Source: Owenia fusiformis (lineage: Eukaryota > Annelida > Polychaeta > Sabellida > Oweniidae). From it: DNA of 64,000 nt. Positions 1 to 10,798 of this stretch are shown here, in pieces. Under the pieces are notes generated by a model, which was given only the letters and a program-made list of their open reading frames with translations, made no database searches and was not told where the DNA came from. Numbering within the stretch: position 1 is the stretch's first letter; each line of letters begins with the position of its first letter. Both the position numbers and the translations under genes were made by a program. The stretch covers positions 13,373,754 to 13,437,753 of the forward strand of contig CAIIXF020000011.1 in assembly GCA_903813345.2 (NCBI GenBank), in the 5' to 3' direction.

Positions 1-462
1 TTCATATGTAGAAATGTAAAGAAATTGAAATTAAATTTTGTAAACAGGCAAAGGAAATAATGTTCAGTTTTTTTAAATAAATCTACTTGTATTGCAATAA
101 CATACTGTATGGAATTTCTTATTTACCCTTTTTCTAATCTAATTTTTAGTGGAAATGAAATGATAATTGAAATTGAAATTTAATCAGGAATTGAGATAAA
201 TATACCAAACCAAAATGCAAAAGTGTCTACAGCACCCAGGTGCTCTCACTGAAAGGAAGTAGGGTGTTCTCCATTATGATCTCCCCATCTTATCCAAATA
301 TGTTATTAATTCATGAAACATAACAGTATAAACTTTGGATTCACAAAGTTGTATGGCGTTTCATAAGTGTAATAACTGAATAAGTTGCTTTTGAAGCATT
401 TTTCTATAGCCATTTTGTAGGAAAAAAATGATGAAAAATGTTTAATCTTTTAATTTGAAGTG
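1..462. other. AT-rich DNA, nothing recognised
   Basis: No open frame of note, no repeat and no RNA gene seen. Unique-looking AT-rich animal intergenic or intronic sequence. Confidence 0.5.
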
Positions 463-569
463 TGACCTGAATTGATTGCAAACTTCATATTTGCACATCT
501 GACAGTCTGATGTGATATACCATTTTTGTGATATTGTGAAATTATTTAATTTGCAATCGATTCAGGTCA
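463..569. repeat. Short inverted-repeat element (MITE-like)
   Basis: A 107-bp segment begins TGACCTGAATTGATTGCAAA and ends with its near-perfect reverse complement (one mismatch in 20). The interior holds a smaller hairpin, CACATC...GATGTG. The size and terminal inverted repeats fit a miniature DNA transposon. No clear target-site duplication was found, so it could also be a chance or local palindrome. Confidence 0.5.
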
Positions 570-2570
570 TAGTGTATTTTAGGTATTTTTCGAAAATCAA
601 TAGAAACCAATGGCTTCAATTGGAATCTAATGTTATCCATATGTTAAGTCGATGGAGCACATCCAATGTCAAGTATATACACCCTTGCTGAACTTAGTGA
701 CCTCATCCTCAGCCCATGTGGCTCCAAATGCTTAAATATTTTCCAAAGTATTATGTGACATTGCATTCTTTATGTTACACCTAAAAATCATTCATTTTGT
801 TCATGGGGAAATCATAAAGGAGAGTGCACTAGACCCTTTATGTTGGTACACCTTCAGAATGGGCTTTTATTTGTAACAACATTAAAATTCATATTTGTAT
901 TAAGTGGCCTTGAATGAAAAATATGATTTTGAGTGACCCCTCATATATAATATTGCACCCCACGACTTTAATGGAAAGGTACATTGAGTGCCTTTGTCAA
1001 CCAAGGTCACAATCACCTAGGCAGTGATAAACTATAACACAGCATGTTATGTGCAGTATATAGAAGTCCATGACTCCATGTACATGTATTAACCTCCTAT
1101 AGACATGATAGAGACTAAAAGGGCTCTATAGCCAACCCTTTCTGGCCGGCCAGTTATCTTCTCCCGGCCGGATATCCTGCTGGTATAGTAACAGTTCTTT
1201 GAAAAGGGATTGTAAATGCAGGAGAGAGTGGATTTTGTCTAAAAACTTGATAGAATGCAGTCAGAATTCGATTTCATCTATAGATGTCACGCCGTCCGGT
1301 CAAAACATACAAAGGTCAAACTGAGTTCAGAGTTTTAATGGCGGTAGGTTTGGAATCGTTTTTAACCACTCGATCATGTCTGTTTTCTCAACTTATATTT
1401 AATCGAATAAGTTATTTTATACAAGGGACATATGTATAGATATATATGCTCCGTCGAGGGTAGTAATCAATACTATATTTTACGTTTTTGCTTAGTAATT
1501 GCGACTTGAAACGGTGTTTTCAACAAAAAAGTTGAAAATCTGACAAACTTCTGTTCGCCACGACAGACGTGCGTGATTGTTTCAATATTAGCAGCGTAGA
1601 TCAGGCATCTTAAGCTCAACGATTCTGTGTAATTTCAGGAATTATGATCATATATTTTGCGTGTTACAAGCAATTCAATTTTCGAAATGAGAGATCTCAG
1701 AAATTTCTGACGAAGAAAATTTTTGTTGAACGTCAGCGGATTAATATATCGTGACGTCACGGATTTTAATGCTAACAATGGACTTGAGGGGCTTGCTGCC
1801 CGGCTGTATAGTTCGATATTGCTTGGCAGGACAGCCTTTCTATCAGCCATTTTGTTTCAAGGGGGTATGACATCATCATGCAACTATCATCTTCTCCTTT
1901 GATAATCAATGTACTATACATATTGTGATGTCATAGTTCGTTGTTATATAATAAATATAATTTAAATTGACAACATCAAGATTTGACCATATGAGCAGTT
2001 TCTATTAATTAAAGTGTTTATTTGATGTATAACAATAATTTATCATGTAAACCCTTAAAGTTGCCCTGCGTACCTGTGACAATGGTTACTATAGTAATCA
2101 TAACTTTGTCAATACTAAGTTGGTTGTCCGGAAATTTGGATAGGATAAGGTCAGATATGTGTTCCTTAGGTTGTGCAAGTTTCATGAAGAAAAAAGCAAG
2201 ATAACAAAAGTTATTACAAAATTAGCAATACTTATTGAACACCCTGTATAAGTGTTTGGCAAAGTAAATAATTATAGGGCTCACACAAGGAGCAACTTTA
2301 TGTACAACTTTTTCATATTTAGGGATGTTTTAAAAAAATACTAGTTTGAACACAACTTTATTTGTTAAATGTTACACAAAATAATTATAATATGTTTGTC
2401 CCATTGTTTTGACTGAAAAATCGCCATTCATTGCTCTTGCTCTTAGAGCAACAGGGTATTCACCTTTCCACAAAGTCAGCTCATGAATATTATAATGAGC
2501 TGCAGAAGAAGTGAGTAGCTCCCGTAATACTGTCATATTCTTTCGTATTCGAGGATTCCCTTAGCCATCC
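570..2570. other. AT-rich DNA without recognised genes
   Basis: The only open frame is 71 codons (minus, 1635-1850), of no recognisable family and probably chance. A GC-rich patch near 1141-1175 has two GGCCGG-type palindromes. Nothing else can be supported here. Confidence 0.45.
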
Positions 2571-2690
2571 TGTATGGTCATACAAGCCTTAGAATTATAT
2601 GGATCTATCACATGATATTCAAAATGGCGGACAACGGTCAGTTGGATTCCTATATGGTCATGTAAGCCTTATATGGATCTAGCACATGGG
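2571..2690 (+). repeat. Two-copy tandem duplication, 80-bp offset
   Basis: The phrase tatggtcat.caagcctta occurs at about 2573 and again at about 2653, each followed by a shared atatggatct...cacatg stretch. The second copy lacks a few bases. It lies just upstream of a C10-type homopolymer near 2730. Confidence 0.6.
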
Positions 2691-2894
2691 TACCACGTGA
2701 TAGAATACGAAGGCTGAACTTTGGGAGATCCCCCCCCCCCCATCTTGAATGAGCAGCTTAAAAATCTGTGACGTCAATGAGAGAAACTTTTTCCCGCGAA
2801 AAACAAATGCATGTGAGTTTACATGTAAATCCTTGGTTGATGGTGTAAATTTTACCTCTTCAAATGTGCAAGTAAACAGTAAATTATTGACGGA

Positions 2895-3270
2895 TTTTTA
2901 CTGAACGTCAAATTGACATTAATATACGCCTTCTAAACGATTAAAATATTAAAGTTTTGTTACATAATGAGTAAATAATTTGAAGAGAATTCACCCAAAT
3001 TCAAAAAATGTCCCAATTGATGTCGCCGTATGTTATCTCGGAAAATATTAGTGGTGTATCTTTAATTTCTGCATATATTTACTTTTTACTGAACGTCAAA
3101 TTGACATTAATATACGCCTTCTAAACGATTAAAATATTAAAGTTTTGTTACATAATGAGTAAATAATTTGAAGAGAATTCACCCAAATTCAAAAAATGTC
3201 CCAATTGATGTCGCCATATGTTATCTCGGAAAATATTAGTGGTGTATCTTTAATTTCTGCATATATTTCA
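2895..3270 (+). repeat. Recent 188-bp tandem duplication
   Basis: The segment from 'tttttactgaacgtc' at about 2897 recurs 188 bp later (anchor ctgaacgtca at 2901 and 3089). Only about one difference was seen (cgccgtatg against cgccatatg), so the duplication is young. The 88-codon frame at 3196-3462 starts inside the second copy and resembles no family I know. Confidence 0.85.
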
Positions 3271-5570
3271 TCAATAGCCTCAAGCACACTACCCTACCTC
3301 GATAGCGCATGCGCGAATCTTTTGGCTTTCAAACAGGTCGCTTTTGAGTATACCGACTGCCTAGTCAAAAGGTTAATACGTTTGGTGCTCGGAGTGAGTC
3401 AATATTGCTATTCGCTGAACTTTAGTGGTGCAATAGTGAAGTCCATGTTCCAAGTTATATGATAGTTGAAGAAAGAATGTAAATAATATCGTTTTAAATT
3501 TTAAAATATTTGATATGTCATAGTACACGGTACACAGTTGCAAAAGTTGATCAATACAGGGTACAAGGAATGTAAATTGTTCAATAGTACAGGGAGCGAG
3601 AAAGTAAGCTGATTATACAGACATACTATGTCCCGATCTTATGTACATTTACGTTGCAAACAGTGAAAATAATGCTAAAAAGGCCGCCTGTTGATGCTTT
3701 GAGGTGTCATCAATTGTTATTAAATCCAAATAAAGTAAACATAATTTTGTAGATATAGACACGGGCTTTCGGGTCGTATATGCATTTTAGTCATTGAAAT
3801 GAACAAGAACGCTAGATTATACGTGTTATTAGAGTATCAAATTGAAATGAAATAACGAAATGAAATATGAACACGTTAATGATAAATGACTATCCACGAT
3901 CAGGATTAATGACTATCCGCTATTCAGAATAATTAAAATTGCCTGAACTACATGTAAAGAATCTTTCTTTATAACCCCTCGAATGGTCTAATTCACTAGC
4001 GTCCTCAAAAACTGATCATTTAAAATATTTTGTTCAAAATACCAGCATGCTACGACTTGAAAGCATTTTGTTCTTCACGATTTGCTGTAGCGCTGATATG
4101 ACGTCGTATTTCTCTATTATTGTAAAAAACGAATACCAGATCGATGTAGTCTTATATGACGTGTTGAATGTCAGATGTTTTTGGATGGTATGTGCTCCAG
4201 TGATTTTGCATTTAATCATGAAACGCTCATCACAGGACACCTCGAAACAAACATTATCCTCTTTGTGACAAGAGGAAAAATGTTTCACAATATGTTATGC
4301 CTTATTTACGGCAAAGGAAAGATACATTTCTGGGACTACTTTTTGCATCTTGAGATTTTAGAAAAACAACTTATTCACAAAAATACAGTTGAATAACATA
4401 CTAGAAAACGTATCCACATATAACACGATGACACGCAGTTTGAATAACAGTTAACTGTTTTTTTTGTTACATATCAATGTAACATTTTCGAAGGGAAACT
4501 TACATGCTCCCTGTACTTTGACAGATTTACTGAAATGTATCGTGTATTGCATTGAGTTTTGCTTCACTGCGTCCACTATTATCCATCTTTGCCTATAGTG
4601 GTTTTTTGCCAACAATATTCTACAAACTGCTTGATGAATCAATTCTATGTCTGGTAGAACACTAGAAATAAATGTAAAATGTATTTTACGTTCAGAAATA
4701 TGGAATTAAACCCACGTCCTCCATTTGCAACTTAGCTGTACCCTGTTTCCCTTTTAAACGTGGTCACGTGGTAGGGTAATGTGTCAAGGCCACATGTGAA
4801 CATTCATTTTTGAATGAGAATTTCATAAATGTATTTTTACCAGGGCTCTAAAGTGTCAAAATGAATCATTCGTTACTGTCGCCGTTTTGAATTTTGATTT
4901 TCAAGTAATGTTTACAGATATTTATTATCACATTTTATTCGATTTCCAAACTATACTTCGCCACCGCATGATTCTTAGAGAAAGTGAGAAACAAAACCCA
5001 TCTTGAACGATATATTTTTCTGTACAGCCTTTCAAAGAGGTGTCGCCAGTCTCAGAAAATTCAGAGAAATCATCGTTACTTGGTTCATTCATTCCAATTG
5101 TATGAGTCTGGAATTGAGATAAGAAATGAAAGAAAATGTAATTTTGAAAGATTGTTTATGTTTTCAATAGAGGACATGCGTCAAGTCCGAGGTGTGTCTG
5201 CATTTTTTACATATGCTTGTAGAAACAAGCCAGTGCCCGGAGTTCGTTTTAAGAAAAAAAATGTTCGCTACCATCAGAAAAACGTGTTGGACCACATGAC
5301 ATAAGCTTTTACTCTTTCCATAAAATGATATCAAACAAACAATATAAATTATCTACTTGGAGTTTGTGAAGCAAAAAGTCCAATTAACCACACGTTCTAA
5401 ATCATTGTTACTGTATTATTCGTTACCATGAATACGAAGGCTATAACTTTTTGCTAAAATGCGGCATTATTATTGGTTTTAGATTTATGACGTAAGTGTG
5501 TCAGAGTCTGCCGTTGCTTAAAAATTGGATGTTGCACTTCTGTCGCAGGAAAATTCACACATATCATAGG
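3271..5570. other. AT-rich DNA; short open frames of unknown meaning
   Basis: Overlapping short frames occur on both strands at 4034-4396. A 106-codon plus frame at 4984-5304 is basic (many K and R) and resembles no family I recognise. None has neighbouring exons, a clear start context or repeat homology, so chance is the simplest reading. Confidence 0.4.
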
Positions 5571-5712
5571 AATATCCTATGGTTTTGAAAAAATATCATT
5601 TATATCCATGAGTGGATATTGATATCTTCATGAGTGAGCGCAGCGAATGAGTGAAGATATTTGTATCCATGAGTGGATATAATTGATATTTTTGAAAAAC
5701 CATAGGATTATC
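5571..5712. repeat. Imperfect foldback with ~65-bp arms
   Basis: The left arm (about 5571-5636) runs from 'aatatcctatggttttg' through 'atccatgagtggatat' to 'cttcatgagtg'. The right arm (about 5648-5712) is its approximate reverse complement and ends 'aaccataggatta'. The loop contains 'agcgcagcgaa'. This is consistent with a miniature foldback element. Confidence 0.7.
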
Positions 5713-6083
5713 CGTTTATCCCATGGGAAATCATCATCAGCGAAAAAAGTTGAAAAATACAATTTGAGAAAAAATTTGTAAATTTTTTTTTGAAATTTTG
5801 AAATATTTTTGAAAATAATTAAAAAATGTGAAAAGAATTTTTCTGAAAAAATTCGAAAGTATCGAATATCACATTTTAAACCATCGAATATCACTTTTCA
5901 AACCATCGAATATCACTTTTAAGACGTGATATTCGATAGTTTAAAAGTGATATTCGATGGTTTGTGATTTTTTTGCTAAAATATGAGATCTTGATCGATC
6001 CACATATCGAATATATCTTCATGTGATATTCGATCTATATTCGATCTATTTCCTTGCAACCATGGGATAAAAGAAAATATCCA
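5705..6083. repeat. Second foldback with nested 'atcgaatatcac' inverted repeats
   Basis: The outer ends 'tttatcccatggg' (about 5715) and 'ccatgggataaaa' (about 6060) are inverted copies. Inside, a ~22-bp phrase containing atcgaatatcac occurs three times forward (about 5861-5920) and twice inverted (about 5925-5960), giving a strong hairpin. No transposase is present. It directly abuts the preceding foldback, so the two may be halves of one composite element. Confidence 0.6.
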
Positions 6084-7139
6084 TCACAAACGAGATCATA
6101 CAGAATATCCATACACAAAACTAAGTTTAACTAATGATAAAATAGTTTAATATTGCATAAAACTAGCTTGGTTCTTGAATGGTGGGGGAAAGGAGGCGGA
6201 GTATTAGACATTGACCAATTCTTTTTTTCAAAATCATCTAGAAGTTCTCAAAAGTTCAAATCTGACTATTTAGTTTTTGACCTTCATAAGTCCCATGTAG
6301 ATATTGGGACAGAGAAGGTGCATGGGATGGACGTTATTGTGGTAAATTGTATTGACATTCTGTTGGGATAATGACATTATTATAAACATGTAGCGGATAC
6401 GTAATAGTTGAGTCCACAATCACTAGATGGAGCAGGCAACTAGCAGATCTTCGATCTATCGAAGCTACTGATCCAAGAAAACGTGCGGATTATGAATTTG
6501 GCTTTATTTGATCAGAATTTGGACATTGCTGTGTAGCTTTTAGGTGTCATTTTGAATGAGATTTGTATTTTTAATCGTCAGAAACTAGATTTTGTGTCTC
6601 CATATCATAAATAAAAAAAATAATCTGACAGACCAAAATCTCCACTGCCATTTATTTATTTATCTTCATAGCAACTCCTCTATTGGAATTATATTATTAC
6701 TACAACACTCAACAGTGTTCAATAGGTTGAAAACACAAACGACAATCAATCGCGAATTTAATGTTAATTCTCTTCCAACATTGGTTCAATTCATAAATTT
6801 TCAATAAACTGAGAAGAATTTATGTGAAATTAATATTTTATGCCATCTATTGGCAAATTGATTGCTCAATATTTTTGAACACAATATAAAGAAAAAAATG
6901 ACTATTGTGCATAGTTTTCCAAAAGTCTATTCATAAGTCATGATGGCACCTGCACACACTTGTTGAATGTTTGAATTCAGATATGTATTTTGAATACAGA
7001 TGTTCAACAGCAGCAAATAGAATAATACAGTAGTCAATATTGTATAATGTTTATTGTACACACATATATAAATATGTTCATTAGTACTTTTATGTTAGGT
7101 CACAATTTGTTCAACACACAATGTGTTCATAGTCCATAA
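6084..7139. other. Non-coding; ~6640-7139 is paralogous to ~34300-34760
   Basis: No gene seen. From about 6670 the DNA ('gcaactcctctattgg...', 'ttggttcaattcataa') resembles 34310-34420 ('gctactgctctattag...', 'tgggttcaatatcaaa'). Around 7030-7130 it resembles 34600-34760 ('acagt.gtcaatatt', 'ca.aatttgt.caacaca'). This marks one end of a diverged segmental duplication shared with the module family that follows. Confidence 0.55.
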
Positions 7140-7235
7140 TGGGGTTTCACAACCACCAGGACCATTACCAAGTCTTGGGAACAATAATGGCATCATGAGA
7201 GAAGACAACCTCCTGTACATAATATGTAATCAGTC

Positions 7236-7640
7236 AGTAACTTAGTTCAATCACCATCAAAGTGTAGATAACAGTCATTAGTGGCACAGCGAGAGATGAC
7301 AGGTGTCTAGGCAGAGATGGTCTGGGTATCAGAATGCATTAGTTTTGCAACAGAAGACAGTGATAATGTTGTTCTCTCCAAGGTAATGATTCCACACAAT
7401 ATGTAATCAGTCAGTAACTAAGTTCCATCACCATCAAAGTGTAGATAACAGTCATTAGTGGAATTGCGAGAGATGACAGGTGTCTAGGCAGAGATGGTCT
7501 GGGTATCAGAATGCATCAGTTGTGCAACATTATAGACTGTGATAATGTTGTTCTCTCCAAGGTAATGATTCCACACAATATATAATCAGTTAGTTACTTA
7601 GTTCCACCACAATCAGTGTAGTGTATAGTGTTCGTAGTGT
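7236..7640. repeat. 177-bp direct repeats, about 2.3 copies
   Basis: The stretch 'agtgtagataacagtcattagtgg' with its following sequence occurs at 7261 and 7438, a 177-bp offset with few differences. A third, more diverged partial copy begins near 7611. This is a more recent amplification inside the older repeat family. Confidence 0.75.
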
Positions 7641-8077
7641 AGGTAACAGCCATTATTGGCATCGCGAGAGATGTCAGCCTCCTTTCGATAACTTTCTAGG
7701 CAGAGATGTTCGGGGTATCAAAATACATAAGTGGTACCACACAAGAGATAATGTAGAGCACACCTGAAAGTACATGAAATTGGGGAAAATGTCACCCTGC
7801 AATTTGTGTAATAGATGCTGAATGCCAGACATTGGATGCAACTGGCATTACAAAGTATCAAAACCAAACGTATCACTTTTAAAACAATAACTGCACAAAC
7901 ATGCAAAATGTCACCACCAGCCATTTGTCGCACTTTGTTACATTAGCAGAACACTTATTATTTACAACCATCCAAGAATAACTTATTTCCGTTCATTAAT
8001 ATGAGAGTATAACAATATGTCACCACTTCTGTTGATGTACATGCATTGTACATTATCAATAAAAATACTGTACTTAC

Positions 8078-8291
8078 TTGAATCATATCCTTGAGATATC
8101 TCTTCCTTAGACAATGCAACAATAATGTTATTCTCTCCAAGGTTGGGCTCAGCCACAAAATAACTAAGTTCCATATCATTTTGAGTCTCGCTTACGAAGT
8201 CATAAGTGGTGTCACATAAGATTAGAGACAAGACAATGCTATGATAATGTGATTCTCTCCAACAAATGTCCAAGGTTGGGCTTAGCCACAA
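8078..8291 (-). pseudogene. Exon-like segment ending in a strong 5' splice-like site
   Basis: The minus strand is open over this stretch and ends ...GATTCAA followed by GTAAGTACAG, a near-ideal 5' splice site. The same junction (TTCAA/GTAAGTA) closes segments B and C in the 35-54 kb units. The frame contains FVAEPNLGENNII, in line with the YLGENN peptides of the repeat family. No acceptor was located with confidence. Most likely a relic exon of the module family. Confidence 0.35.
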
Positions 8292-8773
8292 AATAACTAA
8301 GTTCCATATCAGTTGGAGTCTCTGTTACAAAGTTATTAGTGGTGCCATAAGAGTATGATAATAACTTAACTAAGTTCCACCATCATTACAGTCAAGGTAT
8401 CAGTCGTTAGTGGTGCCACAAGATGTCGCTCTCTCAAAGGTTAGGAATGGACACAATACAACCAAATTCCATCGCAATTGTAGTCTCGGTTACAAAGACA
8501 TTTGAGGTGCCAGAGCATGATAATGTTCTTCTCTCAAAGGTAAGGTTTATACACAATATGTAATCGTAGTCCATAAATGAGCTCTACCATCATTGTAGTT
8601 GCAGGTAGCAGAGTCATTAGTGGTGCCACAGAAGAATATGACCATGTTGTTTTCGCCAAGGTAGGGATTACACACAGTCCATAACTATGTTGTTTTCGCC
8701 AAGGTAGGGATTGTACATAGTCCATATAACGAAATTCCATCATAATTACAGTCCAGGTAGCAGAGCCATTAGT

Positions 8774-9067
8774 TCAGGGGCGGATCTGGGAACCAACAAG
8801 GGGGGGGGGCCCAAACTTCTGGGCTGATAAAAAACTTCCGCGCTTGCGCGAAAAAAATTTTTTGGCCCCTAAAAACCAAAATGTGGGCCCTAATTTTGAA
8901 ATCTTGAGGCCCATTTTCTTCAAAATTTGGCCTAAAATTAAAAAATAAGGCCTTAGAAGGCCCATTTATGACCAAAAAGGCCTACTTTTTGGGGCAACAA
9001 GGCCTTTTTTGGCTCAAAAATTTTTTTGGGCCCAATTTTTTTTTTCTGGGCCCACCCGAGGGGGTTG
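8774..9067. mobile_element. 294-bp GGCC-rich insertion with TAGT duplication
   Basis: The repeat phrase 'cattagt' is interrupted at 8773 and resumes as 'tagtgagtggcac' at 9068. TAGT flanks both sides (8770-8773 and 9068-9071), as expected for a 4-bp target-site duplication. The insert starts 'tcaggggcggatctggg'. It holds many GGCC or GGCCC motifs spaced roughly 15-25 bp apart in AT-rich DNA. No coding capacity is evident; the open frames across it are composition artefacts. Confidence 0.6.
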
Positions 9068-9751
9068 TAGTGAGTGGCACAGAAAAGTATGACCATGTTG
9101 TTTTTGCCAAGGTAGGGATAACACACAGTCCATAAGTATGTTGTCTTCACCAAGGTAGGGATTGTACACAGTCCATATAACTAAATTCCAACAATATGAT
9201 AATGTTGTTCTTTCTAAAGTAAGAATTGCACAGAATATATAATAGCAGTGCATAACTAAATTTGAAATCCATAAATCAAGAGTCCATCACTACTTCCAAT
9301 GTAGTCTCAGTAACATGATGGGAGTATGATGATGATGTTGTTCTCTCCAAGGTGAGGGGCACACCTGAAAGTACATAAAATGAGGGAAAATCAACAACTA
9401 CTGTTTGATTTAAGAAATGATTTAAAGAGAACTTAAAGAGAACTTAAATAGAACAAGGAGTTAACATGCAAAATATCACTCTGCCATTTGTTATAGATGC
9501 CAAACGGCAATTTAATATTTAGCATATCACTTTTTCAAATTGTAACTAAAAATCCTTACAAAATTATACCTTTCAAATGATCAACCCCTAAAAGAAACAG
9601 TAAAACAAAGTATCAAAACAACCCCAAAAACCAAAAACTGGTAAAGTTAAAAACCCTCTAAAGTTTAAACATTACAACCACGCCCCCCCCCCAATTTCAA
9701 ATATACACATTATCTGCAACTGTGAGATGGCTTATAACTAGCTCACCTCAC

Positions 9752-9904
9752 CTTTGTGGATACAACATTCCAATTGCTACTTAATCTGCGACCACTTGTC
9801 CCTTGGAGTGGTAATTATATGCTATGTAGTTACAGACGTTACAAACAGATTGTTGATCTTTTCAGAAACTCCGAAGAGCATAGAAATTGTCAGATTGTTA
9901 CGAC
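9752..9904 (-). pseudogene. Old, broken copy of exon-like segment A
   Basis: Homologous to segment A of the 35-54 kb units (40301-40456 and copies). It keeps the acceptor-like GTACTTTCAG before the segment and a donor-like ACAAAG/GTGAGG at its end, and begins with an RNN reading like HNN of the intact copies. The homologous frame has two stops (a TAG after a VTT triplet and a later TAA), and the cysteines of the intact copies are mostly lost. Length 153 nt against 156 nt. An ancestral or relic copy. Confidence 0.55.
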
Positions 9905-10438
9905 CTGAAAGTACTTAAAAAAAGAAAAAAAGTCAGCAATAATTTGACTTTTCTTAAAAGCGATAAGTTAATATACCCAACTGTCAGAACTGGCCATTTT
10001 TCAGATATGAGTATATTTACATACGGCTTTAAAGTCAATGCATTAACATGTAAAATGTCACCACAGGCCATTTGTTACCGCCATCCACGATTTCATGTTG
10101 TAAGTAAAATATAATTCATAAAAAATGTAATTTCTCTTCATATCAGTATTTAAATCAAAAAAATTGCACTGACCAGGAATCGACCCATAGAGCATTCTAC
10201 CACTGAACCATAATTGCTTTCATGTTGTAAGTAAAATATAATTCATAAAAATAGTAATTTCTCTTCATATCAGTATTTAAATAAAAAAACATTGCACTGA
10301 CCAGGAACTGAACCATTGGCAACTGGATGACAGGTGAGCATTCTACCACTGAACCATCAATGATTTCATGTTGTAAGTAAAATATAATTCATTAAAAAAT
10401 GAATTTCTCTTTATATCAGTATTTAAATGAAAATCATT

Positions 10439-10508
10439 GCACTGACCAGGAATTGAACCATGGGCAGCTGGATGACAGGCGATCATTTTACCACTGAACC
10501 ATCAGTGC
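10439..10508 (-). pseudogene. tRNA-like monomer with perfect B box (example)
   Basis: A 70-nt body whose ends GCACTGA and TCAGTGC pair over all seven positions. The A box is TGGTTCAGTGG and the B box is GGTTCAATTCC, both matching Pol III consensus. The run after the body is TTTT. The D loop differs from the commoner monomer type (GGTAAAATGATC for GGTAGAATGCTC). Confidence 0.6.
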
Positions 10509-10728
10509 TTTCATGTTGTAAGTAAAATATAATTCATTAAAAAAGGAATTTCTCTTCATATCATTATTTAAATGAAAAACATTGCCCTGACCAGGAATCG
10601 ACCCATAGCCAGCTGGATGACAGGCGAGCATTCTACCACTGAACCATCAGTGCTTTCATGTTGAAAGTAAAATATAATTCATAAAAATAGTAATTTCTCT
10701 TCATATCAGTATTTAAATGAAAAACATT

Positions 10729-10798
10729 GCACTGACCAGGAATCGACCCATGGCCAGCTGGATGACAGGTTAGCATTCTACCACTGAACCATCAGTGC
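10729..10798 (-). pseudogene. tRNA-Gly-like monomer (example of the common type)
   Basis: The body aligns without gaps to the general metazoan tRNA-Gly(GCC) layout, which I recall from knowledge of the family. Acceptor stem: seven pairs. Positions 8-29 are as in tRNA-Gly. The anticodon would read GTC rather than GCC. The anticodon stem CTCGC/CCAGC hardly pairs, and the T stem keeps only two or three pairs. The A box lies at 10781-10791, the B box (one mismatch) at 10739-10749, and T5 at 10720-10724. Transcription is plausible; a working tRNA is unlikely. Confidence 0.65.

Larger units (their letters stand above)
7140..9360 (-). repeat. Diverged tandem repeats, ~105-177 bp (module family)
   Basis: Phrases such as 'gttctctccaaggtaa', 'cacacaatatgtaatc', 'agtccataactaagttcc' and 'cattagtggtgccaca' recur in the same order throughout. 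The same repeat occurs at 34700-35220. Read on the minus strand, one frame gives repeated YLGENNIII-like peptides, but frames shift between copies and stops are common. It looks like old coding-derived repeats or non-coding DNA. Confidence 0.7.

Noticed and set aside
4984-5304. 106-codon plus-strand frame as a single-exon gene
   Set aside because: GTG start, AT-driven basic composition, no recognisable motif and no homologous copy in the window.
8769-8975. Overlapping minus frames over the GGCC-rich insertion
   Set aside because: Composition artefacts of a short-period repeat; two frames overlap on the same strand.
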